Source: Pseudomonadota bacterium (GTDB taxonomy: Bacteria; Pseudomonadota; Gammaproteobacteria; Burkholderiales; Burkholderiaceae_E). From it: a stretch of DNA of 17,093 bases. The position numbers were made by a program, and so were the translations under genes. The stretch lies in NCBI GenBank assembly GCA_023389175.1, contig JAEWEW010000392.1, positions 1-17,093 on the forward strand. The letters are read 5' to 3'. Numbering within the stretch: position 1 is the first letter of the stretch; every line of letters begins with the position of its first letter. Of the stretch, positions 6,998 to 15,044 are shown piece after piece. The notes beneath the pieces were generated by a model, which saw nothing but the letters and a program-made list of their open reading frames with translations, searched no databases and was not told the DNA's origin.

Positions 6998-8595
6998 GAG
7001 GAGCAGCTCACCGAGATCTCGCTGGCCCAGGCCGGCGGTTGCGCAGCATAGCGGCCATGCTCCGGCTGGTCGTCGAACGGCCGCTCCAGCACCTCGGCAA
7101 GCAGGGCCGTCGCCGTGAAGCGCCGCTCGGACGGCGGATCGGCAGTAGCCGCCGTCGCCTGGCGGATCGCTTCCTCGGCCAGGTAGTTGCGCAGCACGAA
7201 GCGCGGATTGACAGAGTTCATCGCCTGCCGACGGGCATCGTCGCCGATCGCCTCGACCTGCAGGCGGCCGCGGTAGCGGGCGAGCCACTGATCGCAGGCA
7301 GCCGGATCGATGCAGAGGTCCCGCACCGCGGCGTCGCGATCCGGCCCGGTGGAAAGCACGCCGCCGAGCTCGCGGAAGAAGAGCGTGAAGTCGGCCCGGG
7401 TTGCCTGCAGCATGTCGAAGAGCGCCTCGAAGAGGGCGGAGTCCTCCGGCAGCGACTGCGCGAGGCCGAGCTTGCGCCGCAGCTGCCGCTCGAACTCCTC
7501 CTTGAAGGCGGGACGGTACGACTGCAGCGCCGCCTCGGTGGCCTCCGGGCTGCCGATCAGCGGCACCAGGGCCTGGCCGAGCGCGTAGCAGTTCCATTCG
7601 CCGATGCCGGGCTGCCGTCCGTAGGCATAGCGACCGCCCTCGTCCGAATGATTGCAGACATGGCCGGCGTCGAAGGCGTCCAGGAAGCCGAACGGGCCGT
7701 AGTCGATGGTGAGGCCGAGGATCGACATGTTGTCGGTGTTCATGACGCCGTGGCAGAACCCGACGGCCTGCCACTTGGCGATGGTGCGGGCGGTGCGCGC
7801 GGCCACCTCCGACAGGAAGGCCGCGTAGCGATCCTCGCGGCCGGCGAGCGGCGCGTAGAAACGGGCGATCACGTAGTCCGCGAGCCGGCGCAGGTCCTCG
7901 TGACGGCGCGCGTAGTAGAAGTACTCGAAGTGCCCGAACCGCACGAAGGTGGGCGACATCCGCATCACCACCGCGGCCGTCTCGACGTCCTCCCGGATGA
8001 CCGGCGTGTCCGAGCCCACCACGGCAAGCGCCCGCGTGGTCGGGATGCCCAGCGCGGCCATCGCCTCCGAGCAGAGGAACTCGCGGATCGAGGATCTCAG
8101 GACCGCGCGACCGTCGCCCATCCGGGAATAGGGCGTCTTGCCGGAGCCCTTCAGCTGGAGCTCCCAGCGATCGAAGTCCAGCAGCTCCTGGTCCGAATCG
8201 CCGAGCGCGCGCAGGGTCCCGGGCGCTTGCGCCGGGACGTCGCCGAGCAGCAGCGCCCGACCGTCGCCAAGCCGGCCGGCCCAGACGCCGAACTGGTGGC
8301 CGGCATAGACGGAGGCGAGCGGCCGGCTGCCGGGCAGGCGCGCATTGCCGGCGAGAACCGCCACGGATTCGGGCGCGGCAAGGCCCGCCGGCTCGATGCC
8401 GATCAGCCGGGCGGCCGGGGCCGAGGCCGCAACCAGGTAGGGCTCAGGCAACGGCGTCGCATCCAGCCGGGTATGGAAGGCCTCGCCCAGCCGGCCGAAA
8501 CCGTCGTCGGGCGAGAGCCGGGAAAGCGATGGGAACGGGTCGGCGCGCCGCTCCGGCGCCGGCGGGCGCAGCGCCGTCTCTGTCGGGGCATTCAT
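6994..8595 (-). CDS. selO: Protein adenylyltransferase SelO (YdiU)
   Basis: A pseudokinase-fold enzyme that transfers AMP from ATP to Ser/Thr/Tyr of target proteins, linked to oxidative-stress control in E. coli. The 533-residue product has YAGHQFGVWAGRLGDGRA (97-114), LKGSGKTPYSRMGDGRAVLR (148-167) and CHGVMNTDNMSILGLTIDYG (281-300). By spacing, K149, R212, D288, N289 and D298 correspond to the nucleotide- and metal-binding residues described for Pseudomonas SelO (K113, R176, D252, N253, D262). The chain ends SCSS, so cysteine (C531) stands where selenocysteine is found in some homologues. Start 8595 was chosen because the conserved domain begins soon after; in-frame ATGs at 8631, 8670, 8700 and 8757 would run toward the divergent gene and none has a better ribosome site. 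First gene of the leftward operon. Confidence 0.94.
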   Translation of the reverse strand: MNAPTETALRPPAPERRADPFPSLSRLSPDDGFGRLGEAFHTRLDATPLPEPYLVAASAPAARLIGIEPAGLAAPESVAVLAGNARLPGSRPLASVYAGHQFGVWAGRLGDGRALLLGDVPAQAPGTLRALGDSDQELLDFDRWELQLKGSGKTPYSRMGDGRAVLRSSIREFLCSEAMAALGIPTTRALAVVGSDTPVIREDVETAAVVMRMSPTFVRFGHFEYFYYARRHEDLRRLADYVIARFYAPLAGREDRYAAFLSEVAARTARTIAKWQAVGFCHGVMNTDNMSILGLTIDYGPFGFLDAFDAGHVCNHSDEGGRYAYGRQPGIGEWNCYALGQALVPLIGSPEATEAALQSYRPAFKEEFERQLRRKLGLAQSLPEDSALFEALFDMLQATRADFTLFFRELGGVLSTGPDRDAAVRDLCIDPAACDQWLARYRGRLQVEAIGDDARRQAMNSVNPRFVLRNYLAEEAIRQATAATADPPSERRFTATALLAEVLERPFDDQPEHGRYAAQPPAWASEISVSCSS

Positions 8596-8618
8596 CGGTC
8601 GATTGTACGGGCGCGGGT

Positions 8619-8630
8619 CGTGGCGCCACG
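8619..8630. repeat. 12-bp perfect palindrome in the selO/ligase divergent spacer
   Basis: CGTGGCGCCACG is its own reverse complement and lies 24 bases upstream of the chosen selO start. Dimeric regulators often bind such sites, but a single GC-rich palindrome can be chance. Confidence 0.3.
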
Positions 8631-8644
8631 CCATTTCCTTGCCC

Positions 8645-8673
8645 TTGACGGGCGTTCGGCCGATCTCCACCAT
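8645..8673 (+). promoter_or_regulatory. Candidate sigma-70 promoter for the acyl-CoA ligase gene
   Basis: TTGACG (8645-8650) matches five of six bases of the -35 consensus. After a 17-base spacer, CACCAT matches three of six of the -10 consensus. The element is about 100 bases before the start codon. The -10 is poor, so this is only a candidate. Confidence 0.25.
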
Positions 8674-8699
8674 CGCAGGAACGGCGTTGCCGAACCACA

Positions 8700-8735
8700 T
8701 GCCGGAATCGCCGCCGGTCGCGTGCCGGAGTCGCC
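8700..8735. repeat. Pair of 13-bp direct repeats upstream of the ligase gene
   Basis: TGCCGGAATCGCC (8700-8712) recurs as TGCCGGAGTCGCC (8723-8735) with one mismatch. The two copies start 23 bases apart, close to two helical turns, so they would face the same side of the DNA. They lie between the candidate promoter and the ribosome site and could be operators; this is inference. Confidence 0.35.
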
Positions 8736-8773
8736 ATCGATTCCCCCGGACAGTCATTCAGGAGACAGTGAAG

Positions 8774-10420
8774 ATGCTTGGCCAGATGATGGACATGCCC
8801 CTGCAGGTGTCGTCGATCCTGCGGCATGCCGCCCGCCACTTCGGCGACACCGAGGTGGTATCCCGGCGCGTGGAGGGCGACCTGCACCGCTATACCTATG
8901 CCCGGTGCGAGGAGCGTGCCAGGCAGCTGGCCAGCGCACTGGAGAAGGCCGGGATCGGCGCCGGCGACCGGGTCGCCACGCTGGCCTGGAACGGCTACCG
9001 GCATCTCGAGCTCTACTACGGCGTGGCCGGCATGGGCGCGGTGATCCACACCATCAACCCGCGGCTGCATCCGGAGCAGATCGCCTGGATCATCAACCAT
9101 GCCGAGGACCGGATCGTCGCCTTCGACATCACCTTCCTGCCGCTGATGGAGGCGGTGGCCCCCCGGTGCCCCGGCGTCACCCAGTGGCTCGCCATGGTGG
9201 ATCCCGACCGGCAGCCGTCGAGCGAGAAGCTGCCGCGGCTCGGCAACTACGAGCAGTTCCTCGCGACCGGCGCAAACGACTGGACCTGGCCGCGATTCGA
9301 CGAGAACTCCGCCTGCGCCCTCTGCTACACCTCCGGCACCACAGGAAATCCGAAGGGAGCGCTGTACTCCAACCGCTCGACCGTCCTGCATGCCTATGCA
9401 GCGTCGCTGCCGGACGCGATGGCGGCCTCGGCGCGGGACGCGATCCTGCCGGTGGTCCCGATGTTCCATGTCAACGCCTGGGGGATCCCGTTCGCCGCGC
9501 CGCTCACCGGCGCAAAGCTGGTGCTTCCCGGCCCCTCGCTGGACGGCAAGTCGCTCTACGAACTGTTCGAGGCCGAAGGCGTCACCTTCGCCGCCGGCGT
9601 GCCGACCGTCTGGCTCGGGCTGCTCGGCCACCTGCAGGCGAACGGGCTCAGGTTCTCCACTCTCAACCGGACGGTGATCGGCGGCTCCGCCTGTCCGCCC
9701 GCCATGATCAAGGCGTTCAGCGAGCAGTACGGCGTGGATGTCATCCATGCCTGGGGCATGACCGAGATGTCGCCGCTCGGCACGCTGTCGCGCCTGCAGA
9801 ACAAGCACCTGGCGTTGCCGCCGGAAGGCCAGCGCAAGCTGCTGGAGAAGCAGGGCCACACCATCTTCGGCGTCGACATGAAGATCGTCGACGACGCCGG
9901 CAAGGAGCTGCCCTGGGACGGCAAGACCTACGGCAACCTGCTGGTGCGCGGTCCCTGGGTGATCCGCAGCTACTTCAAGTCGGAGGACGAGGATCCGCTG
10001 GAGTACGACCAGAACGGCGACGGCTGGTTCCCCACCGGCGACGTGGCGACCATCGATGCCGACGGCTTCATGCAGATCACCGACCGCAGCAAGGACGTGA
10101 TCAAGTCCGGCGGCGAATGGATCAGCTCGATCGACCTCGAGAACCTGGCCATGTCGCATCCCGCGGTAGCCAACGCCGCGGTGATCGGGGTGGCGCATCC
10201 GAAGTGGGACGAGCGGCCGCTGCTGATCGTGGTCAGGAAGCCGGGCAGCGAGGCGACAGCGGCCGACATCCTCTCGGTCTACGAAGGCAGGGTGGCCAAG
10301 TGGTGGACGCCGGACGACGTGCAGTTCGTGGAGTCGATTCCGCTCGGCGCCACCGGCAAGATCCTGAAGACGCGGCTGCGCGAGCAGTTCAAGGACTACC
10401 GGCTGCCGACCGCCGGATGA
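8774..10420 (+). CDS. AMP-forming acyl-CoA ligase, DmdB-like
   Basis: A 548-residue adenylate-forming enzyme that activates a carboxylic acid with ATP and then forms the CoA thioester. The phosphate loop is YTSGTTGNPKG (185-195). Other core motifs are WGMTEMSP (327-334), WFPTGD (418-423), DRSKDVIKSGG (437-447) and the C-terminal catalytic lysine in LGATGKILK (K529). The opening MLGQMMDMPLQVSSILRHAA closely resembles the 3-methylmercaptopropionyl-CoA ligase (DmdB) and medium-chain ligase group as I recall it; family members differ in substrate, so none is assigned. ATG 8774 was chosen because AGGAGA lies 8 bases upstream; the in-frame start at 8603 would add about 57 residues with no domain. 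The next gene, for a solute-binding protein, starts 149 bases downstream in the same direction. Confidence 0.92.
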   Translation: MLGQMMDMPLQVSSILRHAARHFGDTEVVSRRVEGDLHRYTYARCEERARQLASALEKAGIGAGDRVATLAWNGYRHLELYYGVAGMGAVIHTINPRLHPEQIAWIINHAEDRIVAFDITFLPLMEAVAPRCPGVTQWLAMVDPDRQPSSEKLPRLGNYEQFLATGANDWTWPRFDENSACALCYTSGTTGNPKGALYSNRSTVLHAYAASLPDAMAASARDAILPVVPMFHVNAWGIPFAAPLTGAKLVLPGPSLDGKSLYELFEAEGVTFAAGVPTVWLGLLGHLQANGLRFSTLNRTVIGGSACPPAMIKAFSEQYGVDVIHAWGMTEMSPLGTLSRLQNKHLALPPEGQRKLLEKQGHTIFGVDMKIVDDAGKELPWDGKTYGNLLVRGPWVIRSYFKSEDEDPLEYDQNGDGWFPTGDVATIDADGFMQITDRSKDVIKSGGEWISSIDLENLAMSHPAVANAAVIGVAHPKWDERPLLIVVRKPGSEATAADILSVYEGRVAKWWTPDDVQFVESIPLGATGKILKTRLREQFKDYRLPTAG

Positions 10421-10485
10421 GACCCGATCCCGCCCTGGTCCGCCGGCCGGCGCCCGTCCAGCATGGGTTCGCGTTTCTACCAGTG

Positions 10486-10530
10486 GGTGCCGGCAGGTCC
10501 GTGAAGTAAAGTTACCGCGGCACCGGCACC
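10486..10530 (+). promoter_or_regulatory. Possible leader hairpin before the binding-protein gene
   Basis: GGTGCCGG (10486-10493) can pair with CCGGCACC (10523-10530) across a 29-base loop that includes an unusually A/T-rich stretch for this region (GAAGTAAAGTTACC). It sits in the 149-base gap between the ligase and the binding-protein gene, just before the strong ribosome site. No convincing promoter boxes were found in this gap. Confidence 0.2.
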
Positions 10531-10569
10531 GCCCCGGCCCGCTTCCATCGCCCACGGAGGAGACAATCC

Positions 10570-11886
10570 ATGGCACGCAGCACCCAGGAATTCGCTTCGA
10601 CCTACGCGACTTCGCCGTGCGAGCAGGCGGGCGCGCCCCGCCGGCTCGGCCGCACGGTGGTCACGGCCGGCGCGCTGCTCGCGACGCTCGCCATCGCCAC
10701 CGGCGCCTCCGCCGAGACCGTCCGGCTCGCGTTCATCGAGGGCCTGTCCGGGCCGTTCGCGCCGGTCGGGCAGAACATCCTGAAGGAGTACCAGTACATC
10801 GCCGAGCTGGCGAGCAACAAGGCCTGGGCCGGCAAGGACGTCAAGTTCGAGATGGTGCCGTTCGACGGCAAGGCGAGCCCGCAGGAGAGCCTCACGCAGC
10901 TCAAGTCGGTGATCGACCAGGGCATCCGCTACGTCGTCCAGGGCAACAGCTCGGCGGTGGCGCTCGCGCTCTCGGATGCGATCACCAAGCACAACGAGCG
11001 CAATCCCGGCAAGGAGATCGTCTACTTCAACTACGCCGCGGTGGACCCCGCGCTCACCAACGAGAAGTGCAGCTTCTGGCACTTCCGCACGGATGCGAAC
11101 GCGGACCAGAAGATGGAGGCGCTCACCACGTACATGAAGGACAACCAGAGCGTCAAGAAGGTCTACCTGATCAACCAGAACTACTCGTTCGGGCAGGCGG
11201 TGGCCAGGGCGGCCAAGGAGATGCTGGCGCGCAAGCGGCCCGACGTCCAGATCGCCGGCGAAGACCTGCATCCGATCGGCCAGGTGAAGGACTTCGCGCC
11301 CTACATTGCCAAGATCAAGCAGTCCGGCGCGGATTCGGTCATCACCGGCAACTGGGGCGCCGACCTGGCGCTGCTGATCAAGGCGGCGAAGGAAGCGAAC
11401 CTGCAGGCCAACTTCTACACCTACTACGCCGGCACCACCGGCGTGCCGACCGCAATGGGCGCGGCCGGCGAGGACAAGGTCCGGCAGGTGGCGGTCTGGT
11501 CGCCGAACGAGAAGACCTTCACCGGCAAGGACATCCGGGAGGACTTCGCCAAGCGGTTCAACGCGGACTTCTACGTCGCGCAGACCGTCTCGACGATGAG
11601 GCTGCTTGCCGAGGGCATCAAGAAGGCCGGCGGCGCCGACCCGGTCAAGGTGGCCCACGCGATGCGCGGCATGAAGGTGCAGTCGATCAACGGCGAGGTG
11701 GAGATGCGGGCGCTCGACCACCAGCTGCAGCAGCCGCTTGCCATCCTGTCCTGGCAGAAGAAGGGCGGCGACGTCCGGTTCGACGACGAGAACACCGGCT
11801 ATGGCTGGCGCACCGAGTCGGTGCAGCCGACCTACGTGGGTGTGCAGCCGTCGTCGTGCAAGATGAAGGTCCCTGCAATGAAATGA
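10570..11886 (+). CDS. Periplasmic solute-binding protein of a LivK-type ABC importer
   Basis: A 438-residue protein of the Peripla_BP_6 (branched-chain amino acid type) class, which captures the solute in the periplasm and hands it to LivH/LivM. After a signal peptide ending near ASA|ET (48/49), the mature part opens VRLAFIEGLSGPFAPVGQ, the usual first strand and ligand loop. YVVQGNSSAVALALSD, VYLINQNYSFGQAVARA and DSVITGNWGADLALLIKAA follow in family order. Two cysteines, in NEKCSFWHF and near the C-terminus (SSCKMK), could form a disulfide. GGAGGAG 7 bases before ATG 10570 gives a strong ribosome site. The signal has an unusually long n-region (about 28 residues) with an RR pair. Such proteins bind amino acids, amides, aromatic acids or short carboxylates; the ligand here cannot be told, though the acyl-CoA ligase next door favours an acid. 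Confidence 0.92.
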   Translation: MARSTQEFASTYATSPCEQAGAPRRLGRTVVTAGALLATLAIATGASAETVRLAFIEGLSGPFAPVGQNILKEYQYIAELASNKAWAGKDVKFEMVPFDGKASPQESLTQLKSVIDQGIRYVVQGNSSAVALALSDAITKHNERNPGKEIVYFNYAAVDPALTNEKCSFWHFRTDANADQKMEALTTYMKDNQSVKKVYLINQNYSFGQAVARAAKEMLARKRPDVQIAGEDLHPIGQVKDFAPYIAKIKQSGADSVITGNWGADLALLIKAAKEANLQANFYTYYAGTTGVPTAMGAAGEDKVRQVAVWSPNEKTFTGKDIREDFAKRFNADFYVAQTVSTMRLLAEGIKKAGGADPVKVAHAMRGMKVQSINGEVEMRALDHQLQQPLAILSWQKKGGDVRFDDENTGYGWRTESVQPTYVGVQPSSCKMKVPAMK

Positions 11887-11895
11887 CCCCCTGGC

Positions 11896-11921
11896 CGAAG
11901 GCCGGCCCGGGCCGGCCTTCG
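11896..11921 (+). terminator. 26-bp perfect palindrome after the binding-protein gene
   Basis: CGAAGGCCGGCCC (11896-11908) is followed at once by its exact reverse complement (11909-11921), starting ten bases after the stop codon. The RNA would fold into a very stable 11-bp stem with a four-base loop. No U-run follows, so it is more likely an mRNA-protecting or partial-termination element than a full stop. Such elements between binding-protein and permease genes let the binding protein be made in excess. Confidence 0.55.
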
Positions 11922-12004
11922 CCGCAGGGCGGCATCGCTCTCGCGCCGGGCACCGGCGCAACCGCCCCTCGCGGGCGCCCCTACCGGCCGGTGTCCAGAG
12001 GCCC

Positions 12005-12952
12005 ATGGAATTCTTCGTCATCCAGACGCTGATCGGCCTGTCCTACGGGCTGCTGCTTTTCATGCTGTCCTCGGGGCTGACCCTCATCTTCTCGATGATG
12101 GGCTTGCTCAACTTCGCCCACGCGTCCTTCTACATGCTGGGCGCCTACTTCGCCTACCAAGTGATGCAGTGGATCGGCTACTGGCCGGCCCTGGTGGTCG
12201 CGCCGCTGCTCGTCGGCGTGATCGGCGCGCTGGTGGAGAAGCACGGGCTGCGACGCGTCCACAGGTTCGGCCACGTGCCGGAGCTGCTCTTCACCTTCGG
12301 GCTCACGTACATCATCTACGAGCTGGTCCAGCTGGGCTGGGGCAGGGCGGCCGTGCCCTACACCATCCCGGGCGAGCTGGACGGCCCGCTCTTCACCGTG
12401 TTCAGCACCGCCTTTCCGGCCTACCGCGCCTTCATGATGCTGGTCGCGGTGGCGATGATGGTCACGCTCTGGCTGGTGCTCACCCGCACCCGCACCGGGC
12501 TGGTGATCCAGGCGGCGCTCACCCATCCGGACACGGTGGAGGCGCTGGGGCACAACGTGCCCCGGGTCTTCATGCTGGTCTTCGGCGGCGGCGCGGCGCT
12601 GGCCGGGCTGGCCGGGGTGATCGGCGGCAACGCCTTCGTCACCGAGCCCGCGATGGCGGCACAGGTGGGCTCGATCATCTTCGTGGTGACGGTGGTGGGC
12701 GGCATGGGCTCGCTCGCAGGCGCTTTCGTCGCCTCGCTGCTGATCGGGCTGCTGCAGACCTTCGCGGTGTCGCTCGACTGGTCCTTCGTCGGCGGCCTCG
12801 AGAACCTGGGCGTAACCGTGCCGCCGGACGCCTTCGGCTTTCCGGTGCTGTCGCTCACCCTCGCCCAGGTGGCGCCGGTCCTGCCGTACCTGCTGCTGGT
12901 GCTGGTCCTGATCTTTCGCCCGCGCGGCCTCATGGGCACCCGGGAAACCTGA
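12005..12952 (+). CDS. livH: LivH-type ABC importer permease
   Basis: A 315-residue inner-membrane permease. The N-terminal segment GLTLIFSMMGLLNFAHASFY (24-43) is the family hallmark. About eight hydrophobic segments are visible, including 5-33, 38-56, 60-77, 93-110, 141-160, 187-208, 222-252 and 286-304. RTRTGLVIQAALTHPDTVEALGHN (161-184) is the cytoplasmic loop that should dock on the ATPases. It forms a heterodimer with LivM. The start at 12005 has only a weak AGAGG nearby, and 118 bases containing the palindrome separate it from the binding-protein gene. Its TGA overlaps the livM start by one base (TGATG). The substrate is not fixed by family membership. Confidence 0.93.
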   Translation: MEFFVIQTLIGLSYGLLLFMLSSGLTLIFSMMGLLNFAHASFYMLGAYFAYQVMQWIGYWPALVVAPLLVGVIGALVEKHGLRRVHRFGHVPELLFTFGLTYIIYELVQLGWGRAAVPYTIPGELDGPLFTVFSTAFPAYRAFMMLVAVAMMVTLWLVLTRTRTGLVIQAALTHPDTVEALGHNVPRVFMLVFGGGAALAGLAGVIGGNAFVTEPAMAAQVGSIIFVVTVVGGMGSLAGAFVASLLIGLLQTFAVSLDWSFVGGLENLGVTVPPDAFGFPVLSLTLAQVAPVLPYLLLVLVLIFRPRGLMGTRET

Positions 12953-14250
12953 TGGCGACCATCGCCTTCAAGCCGTTCAACGCCGGACGCTGGCTGCTGT
13001 GGGGTGCCACCGCGCTGCTCTTCGCGATCCTGCCGCTGCTGTTCCGCGGCGGCTTCGCGATCACGCTGCTCTCGCAGATGGGCATCTTCATCATCTTCTG
13101 CCTGTCGTACAACGTCATCTTCGGGCAGGGCGGCATGCTGTCCTTCGGGCATGCGGTCTACTCGGGACTCGGCGCCTACTTCGCCATCCATGCGCTCAAC
13201 TGGATCAGCGCCTCGGAATCGCTCTTCACCAGCCCGGTGTCGGTCGCGCTGCTGCCGATCGTCGGCGGCATTGCCGGCGCCGTCTTCGGCGTGATCTTCG
13301 GCTATCTCACGACCAAGACCGCGGGCACCCCCTTCGCCATGATCACGCTCGGCATCGGCGAGATGGTGCACTCGGCTTCGCTGATGTTCCCCGGATTCTT
13401 CGGCGGGGAGGGCGGCGTCTCCACCAACCGGGTGATCGGCGAGCCGTTCGCCGGAGTCACCTTCGGCCCGGGCATCCAGGTCTACTACCTGATCGCAGCC
13501 TGGTGCTTCCTGTCCATGCTCGCCATGTTCGCGTTCTCGCGAACGCCGCTCGGCCGCATCTCCAACGCCGTGCGGGACAACCCGGAGCGAGTGGAGTTCA
13601 TCGGCTACAGCACCCGCCACGTGCGCTTCCTGGTGGTCATCGTCGCGGGCTTCTTCGCCGGGATCGCCGGCGGCCTCACCGCGATCAACTTCGAACTGGT
13701 CACCGCCGAGAATGTCTCGCTGCTGCGCTCGGGCGGGGTGCTGCTCGCGGTCTTCATCGGCGGCGCGATGTTCTTCTTCGGGCCGATCCTGGGCGCGGTG
13801 ATCTTCATCTTCTTCGCGGTCGCGCTCTCGGACTACACCAACGCCTGGCAGTTCTACCTCGGGGTGTTCTTCGTGCTGATGGTGATGTACGCCCCCGGCG
13901 GAGTCGCCTCGCTCATCCTGATGAACCTGCGGGTGATGCGGTACCGGCTGCTTGGCCGCCTGCGCGGTGCCTACTCCGGGGTGCTCATGAGCGCGCTGCT
14001 GCTCGCCTTCGGGCTCATCATGATCATCGAGCTCGGCTACCACCTCTCCTTCGAATCCGCGCTCTCCAGCTCCACCACGCTGTTCGGCCTGCCGTTCGAC
14101 GCCACCGCGGGCAGCACCTGGGTGCTCGCCGTCGGGACCACGCTCGCCGGGGCGCTCGCCTTCGAGTTCATGCGGCGTGATTTCCTCCGTGAGTGGGACG
14201 CGGTGCAGGAAGAGATCCAGGCGCTCGAGGACCGGGAGCGGGCGACATGA
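12952..14250 (+). CDS. livM: LivM-type ABC importer permease with C-terminal extension
   Basis: A 432-residue permease partner of LivH. IIFCLSYNVIFGQGGMLSFG (47-66) and FGYLTTKTAGTPFAMITLGI (116-135) are characteristic, as is the docking loop RTPLGRISNAVRDNPERVEFIGY (197-219). The usual family end is near YAPGGVASLIL (313-323). Beyond it come about 109 more residues with two further hydrophobic segments (343-361 and 389-405) and a charged, probably helical tail (REWDAVQEEIQALEDRERA, 413-431). The start follows TGATG coupling with livH; the frame is open much further upstream but that part is a shadow of livH. The stop overlaps livG by ATGA. I recall similar extensions in some Burkholderiales LivM proteins, so it may be a clade trait. 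Confidence 0.92.
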   Translation: MATIAFKPFNAGRWLLWGATALLFAILPLLFRGGFAITLLSQMGIFIIFCLSYNVIFGQGGMLSFGHAVYSGLGAYFAIHALNWISASESLFTSPVSVALLPIVGGIAGAVFGVIFGYLTTKTAGTPFAMITLGIGEMVHSASLMFPGFFGGEGGVSTNRVIGEPFAGVTFGPGIQVYYLIAAWCFLSMLAMFAFSRTPLGRISNAVRDNPERVEFIGYSTRHVRFLVVIVAGFFAGIAGGLTAINFELVTAENVSLLRSGGVLLAVFIGGAMFFFGPILGAVIFIFFAVALSDYTNAWQFYLGVFFVLMVMYAPGGVASLILMNLRVMRYRLLGRLRGAYSGVLMSALLLAFGLIMIIELGYHLSFESALSSSTTLFGLPFDATAGSTWVLAVGTTLAGALAFEFMRRDFLREWDAVQEEIQALEDRERAT

Positions 14251-15044
14251 CGGCGCCCGCGCTCAAGCTGACCGACCTGCACAAGTCGTTCGGCAAGACC
14301 GAGATCATCCGCGGAGTGTCGCTGGAGGTGCCGGTAGGCGAGCGGCACGCGCTGATCGGGCCGAACGGCGCAGGCAAGTCGACGCTTTTTCACCTGATCT
14401 CCGGACGCCTCGCCGTCAGCAGCGGCACGGTGGAGCTCAAGGGCCAGCCGATCACCGGCCTGCCGCCGTACCGCATCAACCGCATGGGGCTGTCCCGCAG
14501 CTTCCAGATCACCAACATCTTTCCGCGACTCTCGGTGTTCGAGAACATCCGGTGCGCGACGCTCTATGCCCTCGGCTATCGCTACTCCTTCTGGCACCGA
14601 CTCTCGCAACTGCGCGATGCGGCCGAGCGCGCCGACGACATCATGGCGCGGATCGGCCTGCGCTACCGCCGCGACACCCTTGCGGGCAACCTCACCTATG
14701 CCGAGCAGCGGGCGCTCGAGATCGGCATCACGGTGGCGAGCGGCGCGGACGTCATCCTCCTGGACGAGCCGACCGCCGGCATGAGCCGCAGCGAAAGCGA
14801 CCAGGCGGTGGCCCTCATCCGCAAGATGACCGAAGGCAAGACCCTGGTGATGGTGGAGCACGACATGGGCGTGGTCTTCAACCTCGCCGACCGTATCTCG
14901 GTGCTGGTCTACGGCCAGGTCGTAGCCACCGACCGACCCGCCGCGATCCGCGCGAATCCTGCGGTGCAGGAAGCGTATCTCGGCCGCCCGGCAGAGTCGC
15001 TTGCCGGAGCGGCGACTGCGGATCAGGCCGGGGGCGCTGCATGA
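14247..15044 (+). CDS. livG: LivG-type ABC importer ATPase (first pair)
   Basis: A 265-residue nucleotide-binding subunit on the cytoplasmic face of the LivH/LivM channel. Walker A is GPNGAGKST (38-46), the Q-loop Gln is Q87 in RSFQITNIF, the signature is LTYAEQRALEIG (149-160), Walker B is VILLDEP (169-175) and the switch His is H205 in VEHDMGVVF. The signature LTYAEQ departs from LSGGQ in the way usual for LivG proteins (LSYGEQ-like), with Ala where Gly is common. The C-terminal AYLGRP tail is normal for LivG, followed by an Ala/Gly-rich end. ATG 14247 overlaps the livM stop (ATGA), and the gene's own stop overlaps livF the same way. Confidence 0.93.
   Translation: MTAPALKLTDLHKSFGKTEIIRGVSLEVPVGERHALIGPNGAGKSTLFHLISGRLAVSSGTVELKGQPITGLPPYRINRMGLSRSFQITNIFPRLSVFENIRCATLYALGYRYSFWHRLSQLRDAAERADDIMARIGLRYRRDTLAGNLTYAEQRALEIGITVASGADVILLDEPTAGMSRSESDQAVALIRKMTEGKTLVMVEHDMGVVFNLADRISVLVYGQVVATDRPAAIRANPAVQEAYLGRPAESLAGAATADQAGGAA

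Noticed and set aside
6449..7774. Longer start for YciB giving 441 residues
   Set aside because: The added part is an out-of-frame reading of selO; the family N-terminus MKKLLFDLFP begins at 6997 with an ATGA overlap.
7039..10509. Open plus-strand frame of 1156 codons across selO and the ligase
   Set aside because: It spans two real genes on opposite strands, has no recognisable domain and no ribosome site; shadow frame.
8444..10576. Long minus-strand frame opposite the ligase
   Set aside because: Antisense shadow with His/Arg/Gly-rich composition, out of keeping with any family.
12421..14043. 540-codon minus-strand frame with acidic/His-rich translation opposite livH-livM
   Set aside because: Mirror image of hydrophobic permease codons; no domain and no start signal.
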